A DNA stretch of 6,584 nucleotides from Sandarakinorhabdus sp. (GTDB lineage: Bacteria; Pseudomonadota; Alphaproteobacteria; Sphingomonadales; Sphingomonadaceae). The notes under the pieces are model-generated. The model was not told where the DNA came from. It saw nothing but the letters and a program-made list of their open reading frames with translations, and did no database searches. Made by a program: the position numbers and the translations under genes. Position 1 is the first letter of the stretch; every line of letters starts with the position of its first letter. Below are positions 1 to 6,165 of the stretch, in pieces. The stretch is taken from positions 1 through 6,584 of the forward strand of contig JALOSK010000145.1 in the NCBI GenBank assembly GCA_025458465.1. The letters are read 5' to 3'.

Positions 1-1132
1 AGGCGCAGCAGCGCCATTTCGGCGGCCTGCAACGGCACCGGCGCGGTTTCCACCTCGGCCAGACCCTTCAGCAGCAACTGCCACAGCATCGAAAGGCGCG
101 GGAAATCCAGCCGGCTGGCCCAATCATCGAGCGCCGCCTGTTCCTCTGCCGACAGCACCGGATCGCGGCGCGGCGCCATGCGCTGCCTTGTGATGCCATG
201 CACCAGCCCCAGCAGTTCGCGCAGCAGCTGCGCCGGATCGACGCCCATGTCATACTGGCGGGCCACGGCATCCAGCATGGCCGGCACATCGCCGCCCAGC
301 ACCTGCCCCAGCAGCGCGCGCACGGCGCCTTTGTCCGCCAGGCCCAGCATGTCGCGCACGGCGGCCGCGGTGATGGTGTCGCCCGCATGGGCGATGGCCT
401 GATCCAGAATGGACAGCCCGTCGCGCACGCTGCCTTCGGCGGCGCGGGCCACCAGCGCCAGCGCATCGTCTTGCGCCGTCACGCCTTCCTGTTCCAGGAT
501 GCGGGCAAAATGCGCGGCCAGCATGTCGGCCGGAATGCGCCGCAGATCGAAGCGCTGGCAGCGCGACAATATGGTGGCCGGCACCTTCTGCACTTCGGTG
601 GTGGCCAGGATGAACTTCACGTTGGGCGGCGGTTCCTCCAGCGTTTTCAGCAGCGCGTTGAACGCCGCCTTCGACAGCATGTGGACTTCATCGATGATGT
701 GGATCTTGTAGCGCGCCGACACCGCGGCATAGCGCACGCCCTCGATGATCTCGCGCACATCATCGACACCGGTGTTCGATGCCGCGTCCATCTCCACCAC
801 GTCGATGTGCCGGCCGGCCGCGATGGCCACGCACGGCTCGCACAGGCCGCACGGGGATTGGCAATGATGCGCGCCGTGGACGTCTTGCCGACGCCGCGCA
901 CCCCGGTGAGCAGCCAGGCCTGCGCCAGCCGCCCGCGCGCGATGGCGTTGCCCAGCGTCTGCACCATCGCCTGCTGCCCCAGCAGCGAATCAAAGCTGGC
1001 CGGGCGATACTTGCGCGCCAGCACGCGCGACGCCTGCGGCGCGGCATTGGCCTGCGCGGCCGCTGGTGCTGCCGGCGGTGGTTCCATGCCGGGAAAGGCC
1101 ATTTCGGCGTCGATGTCGGATTCGTCTGCCAT
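1..1132 (-). pseudogene. dnaX: DNA polymerase III subunit gamma/tau, reading frame broken near base 860, 3' end beyond the window
   Basis: DnaX is the ATPase of the replicative clamp loader. The N-terminal frame (1132 down to 860, 91 codons) has an Ala/Pro-rich leader, the family motif ARKYRP (residues 39-44) and Walker A GVRGVGKT (residues 77-84, bases 881-904). It then leaves the DnaX sequence. Homology resumes in another frame at 860 with [10 protein letters not shown] and stays open to base 3: zinc cysteines at 849-851, 840-842 and 831-833, Walker B IIDEVHML at 675-698, the SRC motif at 558-566, and sensor-2 region EGSVRD at 420-437. The missing piece is the stretch after Walker A that normally carries the first zinc cysteine (the LNC motif). 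ATG 1132 is the first start after an in-frame TAA; its ribosome site is weak. dnaX is normally essential, so a sequence error or a second intact copy is likelier than true loss. Identity is certain; the status is not. Confidence 0.93.
855..866 (-). other. dnaX: Deletion/frameshift junction inside dnaX
   Basis: Upstream codons read ...ARIIA in one frame, ending with GCC at 862-860. Downstream codons read [10 protein letters not shown] in another, starting with CAA at 860-858, so one C is shared by both frames. DnaX relatives normally have about 12-17 residues between these points, including an LNC cysteine. Two bases now lie between ATT and CAA where a multiple of three should, so the net loss is 3m-2 bases, about 46-49. 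The length is inferred from family spacing, the frame change is seen directly. Confidence 0.85.
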
Positions 1133-1175
1133 GCGCTTGTGTTCTTAGCGGCTGGCAGCCGGCACGTCACGGGAC

Positions 1176-1204
1176 TTGCAGAACCGGCCCATCACCGCCA
1201 TATG
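1176..1204 (+). promoter_or_regulatory. Candidate promoter for the SRP RNA gene
   Basis: TTGCAG at 1176-1181 resembles a -35 box, and CATATG at 1199-1204 sits 17 bases further on as a weak -10. Initiation seven bases after that would fall at 1211, exactly the first base of the SRP RNA closing stem. The -10 match is poor, so position and spacing carry most of the weight. The 78-base gap also has to hold the divergent dnaX promoter, for which I see no clear boxes. Confidence 0.4.
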
Positions 1205-1210
1205 GCGCCC

Positions 1211-1305
1211 GGGAGCCGGGCGGACAGAGCGCTCGCCAACCCGGTCAGGTCCGGAAGGAAGCAGCCGTAACGAACCCGCTTTGGGTCGTTCCCGGCTCCC
1301 ACCTC
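1211..1305 (+). ncRNA. ffs: Signal recognition particle RNA, small bacterial (4.5S) type
   Basis: This is the RNA core of the signal recognition particle, which with Ffh delivers ribosomes making membrane proteins to FtsY. The invariant Ffh-binding hairpin is present: GGTCAGGTCC, the GGAA tetraloop at 1253-1256, then GGAAGCAGCC. The ends GGGAGCCGGG (1211-1220) and CCCGGCTCCC (1291-1300) form a perfect ten-base-pair closing stem, giving a molecule of about 90-100 bases without an Alu domain. A five-T run at 1310-1314 follows and may help termination, with the closing stem acting as hairpin. The gene diverges from dnaX; the two genes are often neighbours in alphaproteobacteria. The exact 3' end is uncertain by several bases. 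Confidence 0.95.
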
Positions 1306-1432
1306 AGCATTTTTGCAGGCAATTTCCAGCAGGTTGCGCCCTTGCCAAGCCCGGCTTGCGCGGCAACTATCCGGGGCAGGGTCAAGAAGCGCGCCGTTCA
1401 TCCGGTCCGGCGCTGCCGCTGTGGATGCCGCC

Positions 1433-1897
1433 ATGACCCTGTTTCCCCTGATGCTGACTGCCGCGGCGCTGCTGGCGCCCGGCCAACTGGTGATGATCGA
1501 TCTTGCGGTGGATCCCGAGGCGGCGGGAAAGCGACCGGTGCGGTTCGATGCCCCCGGGTTCCGCGCCGCCCTTGCCCAGCAACTGGCGCAGTCAGGGGTG
1601 CCCGTGGGCGCCGGGGAAGGGATGACCAGGCTGGTTGTAAGGGTGACGGACTATGATCCCGGCAACGGCATTGCCATCGATCAGAAGGCCCGCATGTCGG
1701 TTCGCTTCCGTCTGCTGCCGTCCTCGGGCGAACCGTCCGCGGAGTTCACGGCAAGTTGTGAAGGCAAGGCGAAGTTCAACCTGATGAACACGCCCGGCGG
1801 GCGCGCACGTCGTGCCTACGCCGATTGCCTCAACGAACTTGCCGTGAGGATGTCGGACCAGCTGGTCGGCAACAACGGCCGTGTGATCGTCCGTTGA
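1433..1897 (+). CDS. Hypothetical protein, possibly exported, 154 residues
   Basis: I do not recognise the family. The start chosen is ATG 1433, which opens with a hydrophobic stretch (residues 3-22, MTLFPLMLTAAALLAPGQLV) that could be a signal peptide, although it lacks a basic N-terminus and has no clear cleavage site. An in-frame GTG at 1421 is another option. The longer reading from 1313 adds Arg/Ser-rich sequence and overlaps the end of the SRP RNA region, so I reject it. The mature part looks like a soluble alpha/beta domain with beta-like segments TRLVVRVTDY (65-74) and KARMSVRFRLL (85-95), and two cysteines (109 and 132) that could form a disulfide if exported. No strong ribosome site is visible. 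It ends 16 bases from the convergent secreted-protein gene. Codon use fits a real gene; function is unknown. Confidence 0.7.
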   Translation: MTLFPLMLTAAALLAPGQLVMIDLAVDPEAAGKRPVRFDAPGFRAALAQQLAQSGVPVGAGEGMTRLVVRVTDYDPGNGIAIDQKARMSVRFRLLPSSGEPSAEFTASCEGKAKFNLMNTPGGRARRAYADCLNELAVRMSDQLVGNNGRVIVR

Positions 1898-1913
1898 TGC
1901 TGTGTTGCCGGCC

Positions 1914-2789
1914 TCAGCCGCCAACCCCGAAATCATAGACGCGCGCCGTCATCGCACCGCCGCCGCCGCTGACATTGCCGCCAGTCAGGGCCTGGATGAA
2001 TCCGTATTCGCCGGGCTCCAGCGGCGCTGATGGCATGACCTTGAACACGCCGGGCTTGATCTGCTCAACCTCAAAGGTGATGCGATCCTTGTCCATCACG
2101 CCCTGCTTTGCGCCGGCGATGTTCATGCTGCCCACCCGCGCTTCGCGCGCTTCCTTCTTCTCGTTGAAGCGCACGAGGCTGAGTTCGGCCGGCGAACTGG
2201 TCACCGAGCCGGCACCGGTTGTCCAGACGCTGGCATTGCCCACCGCCAGGTTGCGCGGCACCGATTCATCGAAGAACATGTAGAAGACGGGTTGAGCGTT
2301 GGCCGTGCGCACCTTCGCACTTGCCCCCGGGATGGTGGCCTTCACGCTGGCCGAAGCGATGCCCATGGTGAGCGCATAGCCAAGAATGCCGCCCGTCTTG
2401 GCCTGGTTGGAGGCAGTGGCGACCATCCTGTACATGCGATTGTCCCCAGCGCCGAACATGTAGACGCCGGGATAATGCGGGACGTTCGGATCCGGCGAAT
2501 CGGTCGACAATTCGGTGGGGCCGGTATTGGCCGGCTCCAGCATGGCGGCCAGCACCGGGCCGGGCACACCCTTGTTCTTCAGTTCGATCAGCTTCTGCGT
2601 GGACGTGTCGAAATTTCCGCGCGATGCCTTGATCTTGGCGACCACGGCTTCGGCCGGCAGGCCGGCTTCCAGCAGCTGGATCACGGCTTCGTTGTTCAGC
2701 GTTTCCTGCGCGTTCGCCGGCACGGCGGCAGCAGAGGCAAACATCAGGGCAGCGGCAACAGCGGCGCCGCGAACAAAGCCAAGTTTCAT
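1914..2789 (-). CDS. Secreted protein of unknown function, 291 residues
   Basis: The N-terminus is a classic Sec signal peptide: MKLGFVR, a hydrophobic Ala-rich core, and a likely signal peptidase I cut after ANA (residue 27, before QETL). Residues 32-84 form a helical module of the pattern NNEAVIQLLEAGLPAE..KI..S..NFDTS...LIELKNKGVP..VLAAML, a small domain often seen just after the signal peptide in bacterial exported proteins. The rest (about 100-291) looks beta-rich, contains a hydrophobic Gly/Ala stretch (132-148) and ends with LEPGEYGFI and a Gly-rich tail. Expected location is the periplasm or outer envelope. The ATG has AAGGG seven bases upstream. Its gene lies 92 bases downstream of the ferredoxin on the same strand, so it is probably a separate unit. 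I cannot assign a molecular function. Confidence 0.85.
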   Translation of the reverse strand: MKLGFVRGAAVAAALMFASAAAVPANAQETLNNEAVIQLLEAGLPAEAVVAKIKASRGNFDTSTQKLIELKNKGVPGPVLAAMLEPANTGPTELSTDSPDPNVPHYPGVYMFGAGDNRMYRMVATASNQAKTGGILGYALTMGIASASVKATIPGASAKVRTANAQPVFYMFFDESVPRNLAVGNASVWTTGAGSVTSSPAELSLVRFNEKKEAREARVGSMNIAGAKQGVMDKDRITFEVEQIKPGVFKVMPSAPLEPGEYGFIQALTGGNVSGGGGAMTARVYDFGVGG

Positions 2790-2807
2790 TATGCGACCCT
2801 TTACCCA

Positions 2808-2813
2808 ATATTA
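2808..2813 (-). promoter_or_regulatory. Candidate -10 box for the secreted-protein gene
   Basis: The minus strand reads TAATAT here, one base off the sigma-70 consensus, 18 bases before the ATG and just upstream of the AAGGG ribosome site. Initiation would leave a leader of about ten bases, which is tight. No good -35 box sits 17 bases upstream, so this is a weak prediction. Confidence 0.25.
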
Positions 2814-2881
2814 AGGCGCTATTTCACATTGCGCCGCTGATGACTTGCATGCCTCGCTCGAAGCACGAACATCCTATCAAT

Positions 2882-3214
2882 TCAGCGGCTGTTGTCTACC
2901 ACGGCGCGGGGGATTTTCACATCCAGGCTGTGGATGCCGGTGGTCAACTGGATCTGGCAGGCCAGCCGGCTCTGGCGGTTGGCGCCGGCGGCGAAGTCCA
3001 GCATGTCTTCCTCTTCCTCCGTCGGCGGCGGCAGCGCGGCGAGATCGCCGCCCACGATGTGCACATGGCAGGTGGAACAGGCCATCGCGCCTTCGCACGT
3101 GCCTTCCAGCGGCTGGCCGTGGGCCTGTGCCACGTCCAGCAGGCGCTGGCCGGGGGCGGCGTCCACGCTGGTTTCGCTGGTGCCGTCGGCGGAGATGAAG
3201 CGGATGCGGATCAT
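2882..3214 (-). CDS. [2Fe-2S] ferredoxin, adrenodoxin/Isc type, 110 residues
   Basis: A small soluble electron carrier. The four cluster ligands are C40, C46, C49 and C86, in the pattern C-x5-C-x2-C (CEGAMACSTC) followed by LAC, the adrenodoxin/Fdx signature rather than the plant-type one. The acidic run EEEEDMLD at residues 66-73 is the patch such ferredoxins use to dock with reductase or desulfurase partners. Length is normal for the family. I chose ATG 3214 (MIRIRF) over an ORF start at 3328 because it follows AGGGG closely, lies 19 bases after the desulfurase stop, and leaves no foreign N-terminal extension. It is the last gene of the desulfurase operon, which suggests it supplies electrons for Fe-S assembly or another sulfur-transfer step. 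That role is inferred from Isc systems, where Fdx works with IscS. Confidence 0.95.
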   Translation of the reverse strand: MIRIRFISADGTSETSVDAAPGQRLLDVAQAHGQPLEGTCEGAMACSTCHVHIVGGDLAALPPPTEEEEDMLDFAAGANRQSRLACQIQLTTGIHSLDVKIPRAVVDNSR

Positions 3215-3233
3215 CGCCCCTGATGTGCCGCGA

Positions 3234-4364
3234 TCAGGCGCGTTCGGCAAGATGGCGCTGCACCGCAGCATTGATCTGATCGGCGGCGGCATCAATCTCG
3301 TCTGCCGTGGTGAAGCGCCCGAAGCCAAGGCGCAAGCTCGCCTTGGCGGTGGCTTCCGGCAGGCCCAGCGCGGTGAGCACGTGGCTGGCCCGCCCGGTGA
3401 GCGCGGCGCAGGCCGAACCCGAACTGATGGCCAGGCCCGGCAATTGTTTCAGCAACGGCACCGCCACGCCGGGAAAGCTGAGATTGAGATTGCCCGGCCA
3501 GCGCCGATCAAGCGCGCCGTTCACCTGCACCGGCACGGCAAGCCGCGCCAGCAGGCGGTTCCGCAGCATCAGCGCGTGGGCATGATCGGCCGCCATGCGT
3601 GTCCCTGCGATGTGCGCCGCTTCGCCAAGCCCTGCGATCAGCGCGGTGGGCAGCGTGCCCGACCGCCCATCTTCCTGCCCGCCGCCGTGCAGCAGCGGCG
3701 TGATCACCGTGAATGGCCGGCGATACAGTGCGCCGACGCCCTTGGGCCCATGGATCTTGTGGGCGGTGATGCTCATCAGATCGATGGCCATGGCCTCCAC
3801 ATCGATCGGCACCTTGCCGAAGCCCTGCGCCGCATCGACATGGAACACCGCGCCCACGCCGTGCGCCAGCCGGCCGATGGCGGCCAGATCCTGCATCACG
3901 CCGATCTCGTTGTTCACCGCCATCACCGACACCAGCGCCACATCCTCGCCCAGCGCGCGTTCCAGATCGCCAAGGTCCACCAGGCCAGTTTCGCGCACCG
4001 GCACGATGGTGAGCAGCGCGCCGATGCTGGCCAGATACTGCGCGGTTTCCAGCACGCTGCTGTGTTCGGTGGCCAGCGTCACGATGCGCCGCCGCGTCTG
4101 CCCCGGCGCAGTCAGTAGCCCCTTGATGGCCCAGTTGTTGCTTTCGGTGGCGCCGCTGGTGAAGGCGATGGATTCGGGCGGCGCGTTCACCAGCCGCGCG
4201 ATGGCCTCACGCGCCAGTTCAACGGTGGCCTTGGCCTTGTAGCCCCACAGATGCGCGCTGTGCGGGTTGCCGAAGCCATCCACCCCCCACGGTATCATCG
4301 CGTCCGCCACGGCGGGATCAAGCGGCGTGGTGGCGCCATAATCAAGATAGAGCGGCATGGTCAT
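3234..4364 (-). CDS. Cysteine desulfurase, class I (IscS/NifS-like), 376 residues
   Basis: A PLP enzyme of aminotransferase class V that takes sulfur from L-cysteine, leaving alanine and an enzyme persulfide. Visible elements: YLDYGATTP near the start, the PLP phosphate loop SGATESNN (70-77), ATEH with H101 stacking on the cofactor, D177 and Q180 in HVDAAQ, Schiff-base lysine K203 in TAHKIHGPKG, and the persulfide cysteine C319 in SSGSAC, with the longer mobile loop typical of class I. It is shorter than E. coli IscS (404 residues) and lacks its C-terminal extension. The family motif GGGxERGxRSGT appears as GGGQEDGRSGT, one residue short. The ATG overlaps the stop of the upstream desulfurase (TGATG), pointing to translational coupling; Met3 is a possible alternative start. 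The ferredoxin follows after 19 bases. It probably feeds sulfur to Fe-S assembly or tRNA thiolation; the acceptor cannot be told from sequence. Confidence 0.95.
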   Translation of the reverse strand: MTMPLYLDYGATTPLDPAVADAMIPWGVDGFGNPHSAHLWGYKAKATVELAREAIARLVNAPPESIAFTSGATESNNWAIKGLLTAPGQTRRRIVTLATEHSSVLETAQYLASIGALLTIVPVRETGLVDLGDLERALGEDVALVSVMAVNNEIGVMQDLAAIGRLAHGVGAVFHVDAAQGFGKVPIDVEAMAIDLMSITAHKIHGPKGVGALYRRPFTVITPLLHGGGQEDGRSGTLPTALIAGLGEAAHIAGTRMAADHAHALMLRNRLLARLAVPVQVNGALDRRWPGNLNLSFPGVAVPLLKQLPGLAISSGSACAALTGRASHVLTALGLPEATAKASLRLGFGRFTTADEIDAAADQINAAVQRHLAERA

Positions 4365-5446
4365 CAGGTGCGTCCGGCACGGGCCGCCATGGCTTCCCAG
4401 GCGGCGGCAAAGGCATCGCGTTCGGCATCGGTGGTGGCCGGCGACAGGCTGACCCGAATGGCCTCGCCCGCCGCCGGCCCCAGCCCCATTGCCGCCAGAA
4501 CATGGCTGGTTTTGACCTTGCCCGATGAACAGGCAGCGCCGGCCGAAATCTGAAAGCCCTCCAGATCAAGCCGCATCACCTGCGTCGATGCCGCCATGCC
4601 GGGCAGGCCGATGCTGCTGATGTGCGGCAGGCGCGGGGCGGCTTCGCCGTGAAGGCGCGCGCCGGCGGCCTTCAGGCGGGCTTCCAGGCCGGCGCGGCGG
4701 GCGGCAACGGCCGTCCAATCATGCGATTGCGCCACAGCAGCGGCAAAGCCGGCGATGCCGGGCAGATTGGGTGTGCCGCCGCGAAACCCGCGTTCCTGCC
4801 CGCCGCCGCGCTGGATGGCGACCAGCGTATCGGGATGCTTCACGATCAGCGCGCCCACGCCGGGCGGCCCGCCCAGCTTGTGGGCGGAGATCGCGATGAA
4901 ATCGGCGTCCGGCAAAGGCAGTTTTCCGGCGGACTGCACGCAATCGGCCAGCAGCAGGCCACCTGCCGCGCGCACCCGCGCCGCCACATCGGCCAGCGGC
5001 TGGATCACGCCGGTTTCGTTGTTGCCATGCTGCACCGCCACCAGCGCCGGGCCATCCACAAGCGCGGCTTCCAGCGCGGCCAGATCGATCAGGCCGTCGC
5101 CGTCCACCGGCAGGATGGCCACATCATCGCGCGCCTGCAGCACGGCGCTGTGTTCGGTGGCGCTGGCCAGAACGCGCAGGCGGGTGGGGCCAGCCAGCCG
5201 CGCGCCGTTCATCGCCAGGGCAATCGCCTCGGTGCCGCCGCTGGTGAAGATCACGCGTTCCGGCGTCACCCCGGCAAAGCGCGCCACGGCATCGCGGCTG
5301 GCTTCCAGCAGCGCGTTCGCCGCCCGCCCGCCGGCGTGCACGCTGGATGGATTGCCGCCCAGCGCCAGCGCTTCGGCCACCGCGGCGATGGCGGCTGGGC
5401 AGGCCGGCGTGGTGGCGGCGTGATCGAGGCAGATGTGGCTTTTCAT
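4364..5446 (-). CDS. Cysteine desulfurase family protein, class I, 360 residues, first gene of the operon
   Basis: A second class V aminotransferase-fold PLP enzyme, clearly different from its downstream neighbour. It shows CLDHAATTP (residues 6-14), FTSGGTEA (67-74), ATEH with H99, D168 and Q171 in LADCVQSAG, the PLP lysine K190 in SAHKLGGPPG, the intact motif GGGQERGFRGGT (214-225), and the candidate persulfide cysteine C306 in SAGAACSSG. All residues needed for desulfuration are present. I place the start at ATG 5446, with GAAG five bases upstream, because relatives begin a few residues before the LD.AATTP motif. An in-frame ATG at 5470 would add eight residues and has AGGGGG eleven bases upstream. 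The stop shares a base with the next gene's ATG. It may act beside, or pair with, the second desulfurase; that is inference. Confidence 0.93.
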   Translation of the reverse strand: MKSHICLDHAATTPACPAAIAAVAEALALGGNPSSVHAGGRAANALLEASRDAVARFAGVTPERVIFTSGGTEAIALAMNGARLAGPTRLRVLASATEHSAVLQARDDVAILPVDGDGLIDLAALEAALVDGPALVAVQHGNNETGVIQPLADVAARVRAAGGLLLADCVQSAGKLPLPDADFIAISAHKLGGPPGVGALIVKHPDTLVAIQRGGGQERGFRGGTPNLPGIAGFAAAVAQSHDWTAVAARRAGLEARLKAAGARLHGEAAPRLPHISSIGLPGMAASTQVMRLDLEGFQISAGAACSSGKVKTSHVLAAMGLGPAAGEAIRVSLSPATTDAERDAFAAAWEAMAARAGRT

Positions 5447-5475
5447 TGCAACTTCGTTGACCAAAGCCATATAGG
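5446..5475 (+). promoter_or_regulatory. Candidate promoter for the alpha/beta hydrolase, overlapping the start of the divergent desulfurase
   Basis: TTGCAA at 5446-5451 and TATAGG at 5470-5475, 18 bases apart, give a reasonable sigma-70 match. Initiation near 5482 would leave a leader of about 30 bases containing AGGAAG at 5503-5508. The -35 box begins on the first base of the desulfurase ATG on the other strand, so transcription of the two genes may interfere. On the minus strand the same spot reads TATATG (5473-5468), a possible -10 for the desulfurase operon, without a good -35. Confidence 0.35.
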
Positions 5476-5511
5476 GCGCATCCCCCTGCGAGCGCCAGAG
5501 ACAGGAAGTCC

Positions 5512-6165
5512 ATGCCCGAAGTGATCCTCACCGGCCCGGAAGGGCGCCTTGAAGGCCGTTACCAGCCCGGCACCAGCCCGCGTGCCCCGGTGGCCATCAT
5601 CCTGCAGCCGCACCCGGCGCAGGGCACGATGAACCACCCGATCGTGCTGGCCATGTATCAGACGTTCGTGAAGCGCGGCTTTGCGACGCTGCGCTTCAAT
5701 TTCCGTGGTGTGGGCCGCAGCCAGGGCACGTTCGACAACGGCATCGGCGAATTGTCGGACGCGGCCAGTGCGCTGGATTGGTTGCAGCAGTTCAACCCGG
5801 AAGCCCACACCACCTGGGTGGGCGGATATTCCTTTGGCGCGTGGATCGGCATGCAGCTGTTGATGCGCCGGCCAGAGATCAAGGGCTTCATCTCCATCGC
5901 GCCGCCGGCCAACATGTATGATTTCTCGTTCCTGGCCCCGTGCCCGTCGAGCGGGATCATCATCGACGGTGAAAGCGACGAGGTGGTGCCGCCGCCGGCC
6001 GTGCTGAAGCTGGTGGAAAAGCTGAAGACGCAAAAGCACATCACCATCCACCACGAGACGATTCCGGGCGCCAATCATTTCTTCCAGAATGAAATGGACC
6101 TGCTGATGGGGCAGGTGGATGGCTATCTGGACATGCGGCTGGCCAACGGCGGGCGGGCCACCTGA
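5512..6165 (+). CDS. Alpha/beta hydrolase, cytoplasmic, 217 residues
   Basis: A compact alpha/beta-hydrolase fold enzyme. The nucleophile elbow is GYSFG with S107; the likely acid is D156 in DGESDEVVP and the base H189 in GANHFF, so the catalytic triad looks complete. The early HPAQGTMNH segment (34-42) carries the HP oxyanion-hole motif, and RFNFRGVGRSQG (61-72) is the usual strand-turn that follows. There is no signal peptide or lid domain, so it should be a soluble cytosolic enzyme on a small substrate. AGGAAG ends three bases before the ATG, supporting this start. It is divergent from the desulfurase operon by 65 bases. The substrate is unknown. Proteins of this short type are often annotated only as alpha/beta hydrolase or dienelactone-hydrolase-like, and a link to sulfur metabolism rests on position alone. 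Its codons include no TTA, CTA or TCA, which leaves the aligned antisense frame fully open. Confidence 0.93.
   Translation: MPEVILTGPEGRLEGRYQPGTSPRAPVAIILQPHPAQGTMNHPIVLAMYQTFVKRGFATLRFNFRGVGRSQGTFDNGIGELSDAASALDWLQQFNPEAHTTWVGGYSFGAWIGMQLLMRRPEIKGFISIAPPANMYDFSFLAPCPSSGIIIDGESDEVVPPPAVLKLVEKLKTQKHITIHHETIPGANHFFQNEMDLLMGQVDGYLDMRLANGGRAT

Noticed and set aside
855..866. Programmed frameshifting as the reason for the dnaX frame change
   Set aside because: The known dnaX programmed shift uses a slippery A-rich run in the later part of the gene. Here there is no such run, and a block of conserved residues is missing as well, which a shift alone cannot explain.
198..1148. Plus-strand open frame of 316 codons crossing the dnaX break without interruption
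   Set aside because: Its translation is compositionally abnormal and antisense to well-conserved DnaX motifs, so it does not suggest a replacement gene.
1313..1432. Upstream start at 1313 for the 154-residue protein
   Set aside because: The added 40 residues are Arg/Ser/Ala-rich without conservation signals, and the start lies in the T-run just after the SRP RNA.
2815..2835. Inverted repeat GGCGC / GCGCC between the ferredoxin and the secreted-protein gene as a terminator
   Set aside because: The stem is only five base pairs with an 11-base loop and no T-run on either strand.
2892..4118. Long plus-strand open frame of 408 codons
   Set aside because: It lies antisense to the second desulfurase and the ferredoxin in codon register; His/Arg/Gln-rich composition with no family resemblance. 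It stays open because stop-complementary codons are rare in GC-rich genes.
5443..5446. ATGA overlap as evidence of translational coupling from anmK into the desulfurase operon
   Set aside because: The overlap arises from the desulfurase start ATGAAA, and the upstream frame here is the antisense of the hydrolase, so chance is the better explanation.
4622..5524. Plus-strand open frame of 300 codons
   Set aside because: Antisense shadow of the first desulfurase, with low-complexity Gly/Arg/Gln-rich translation and no motif.
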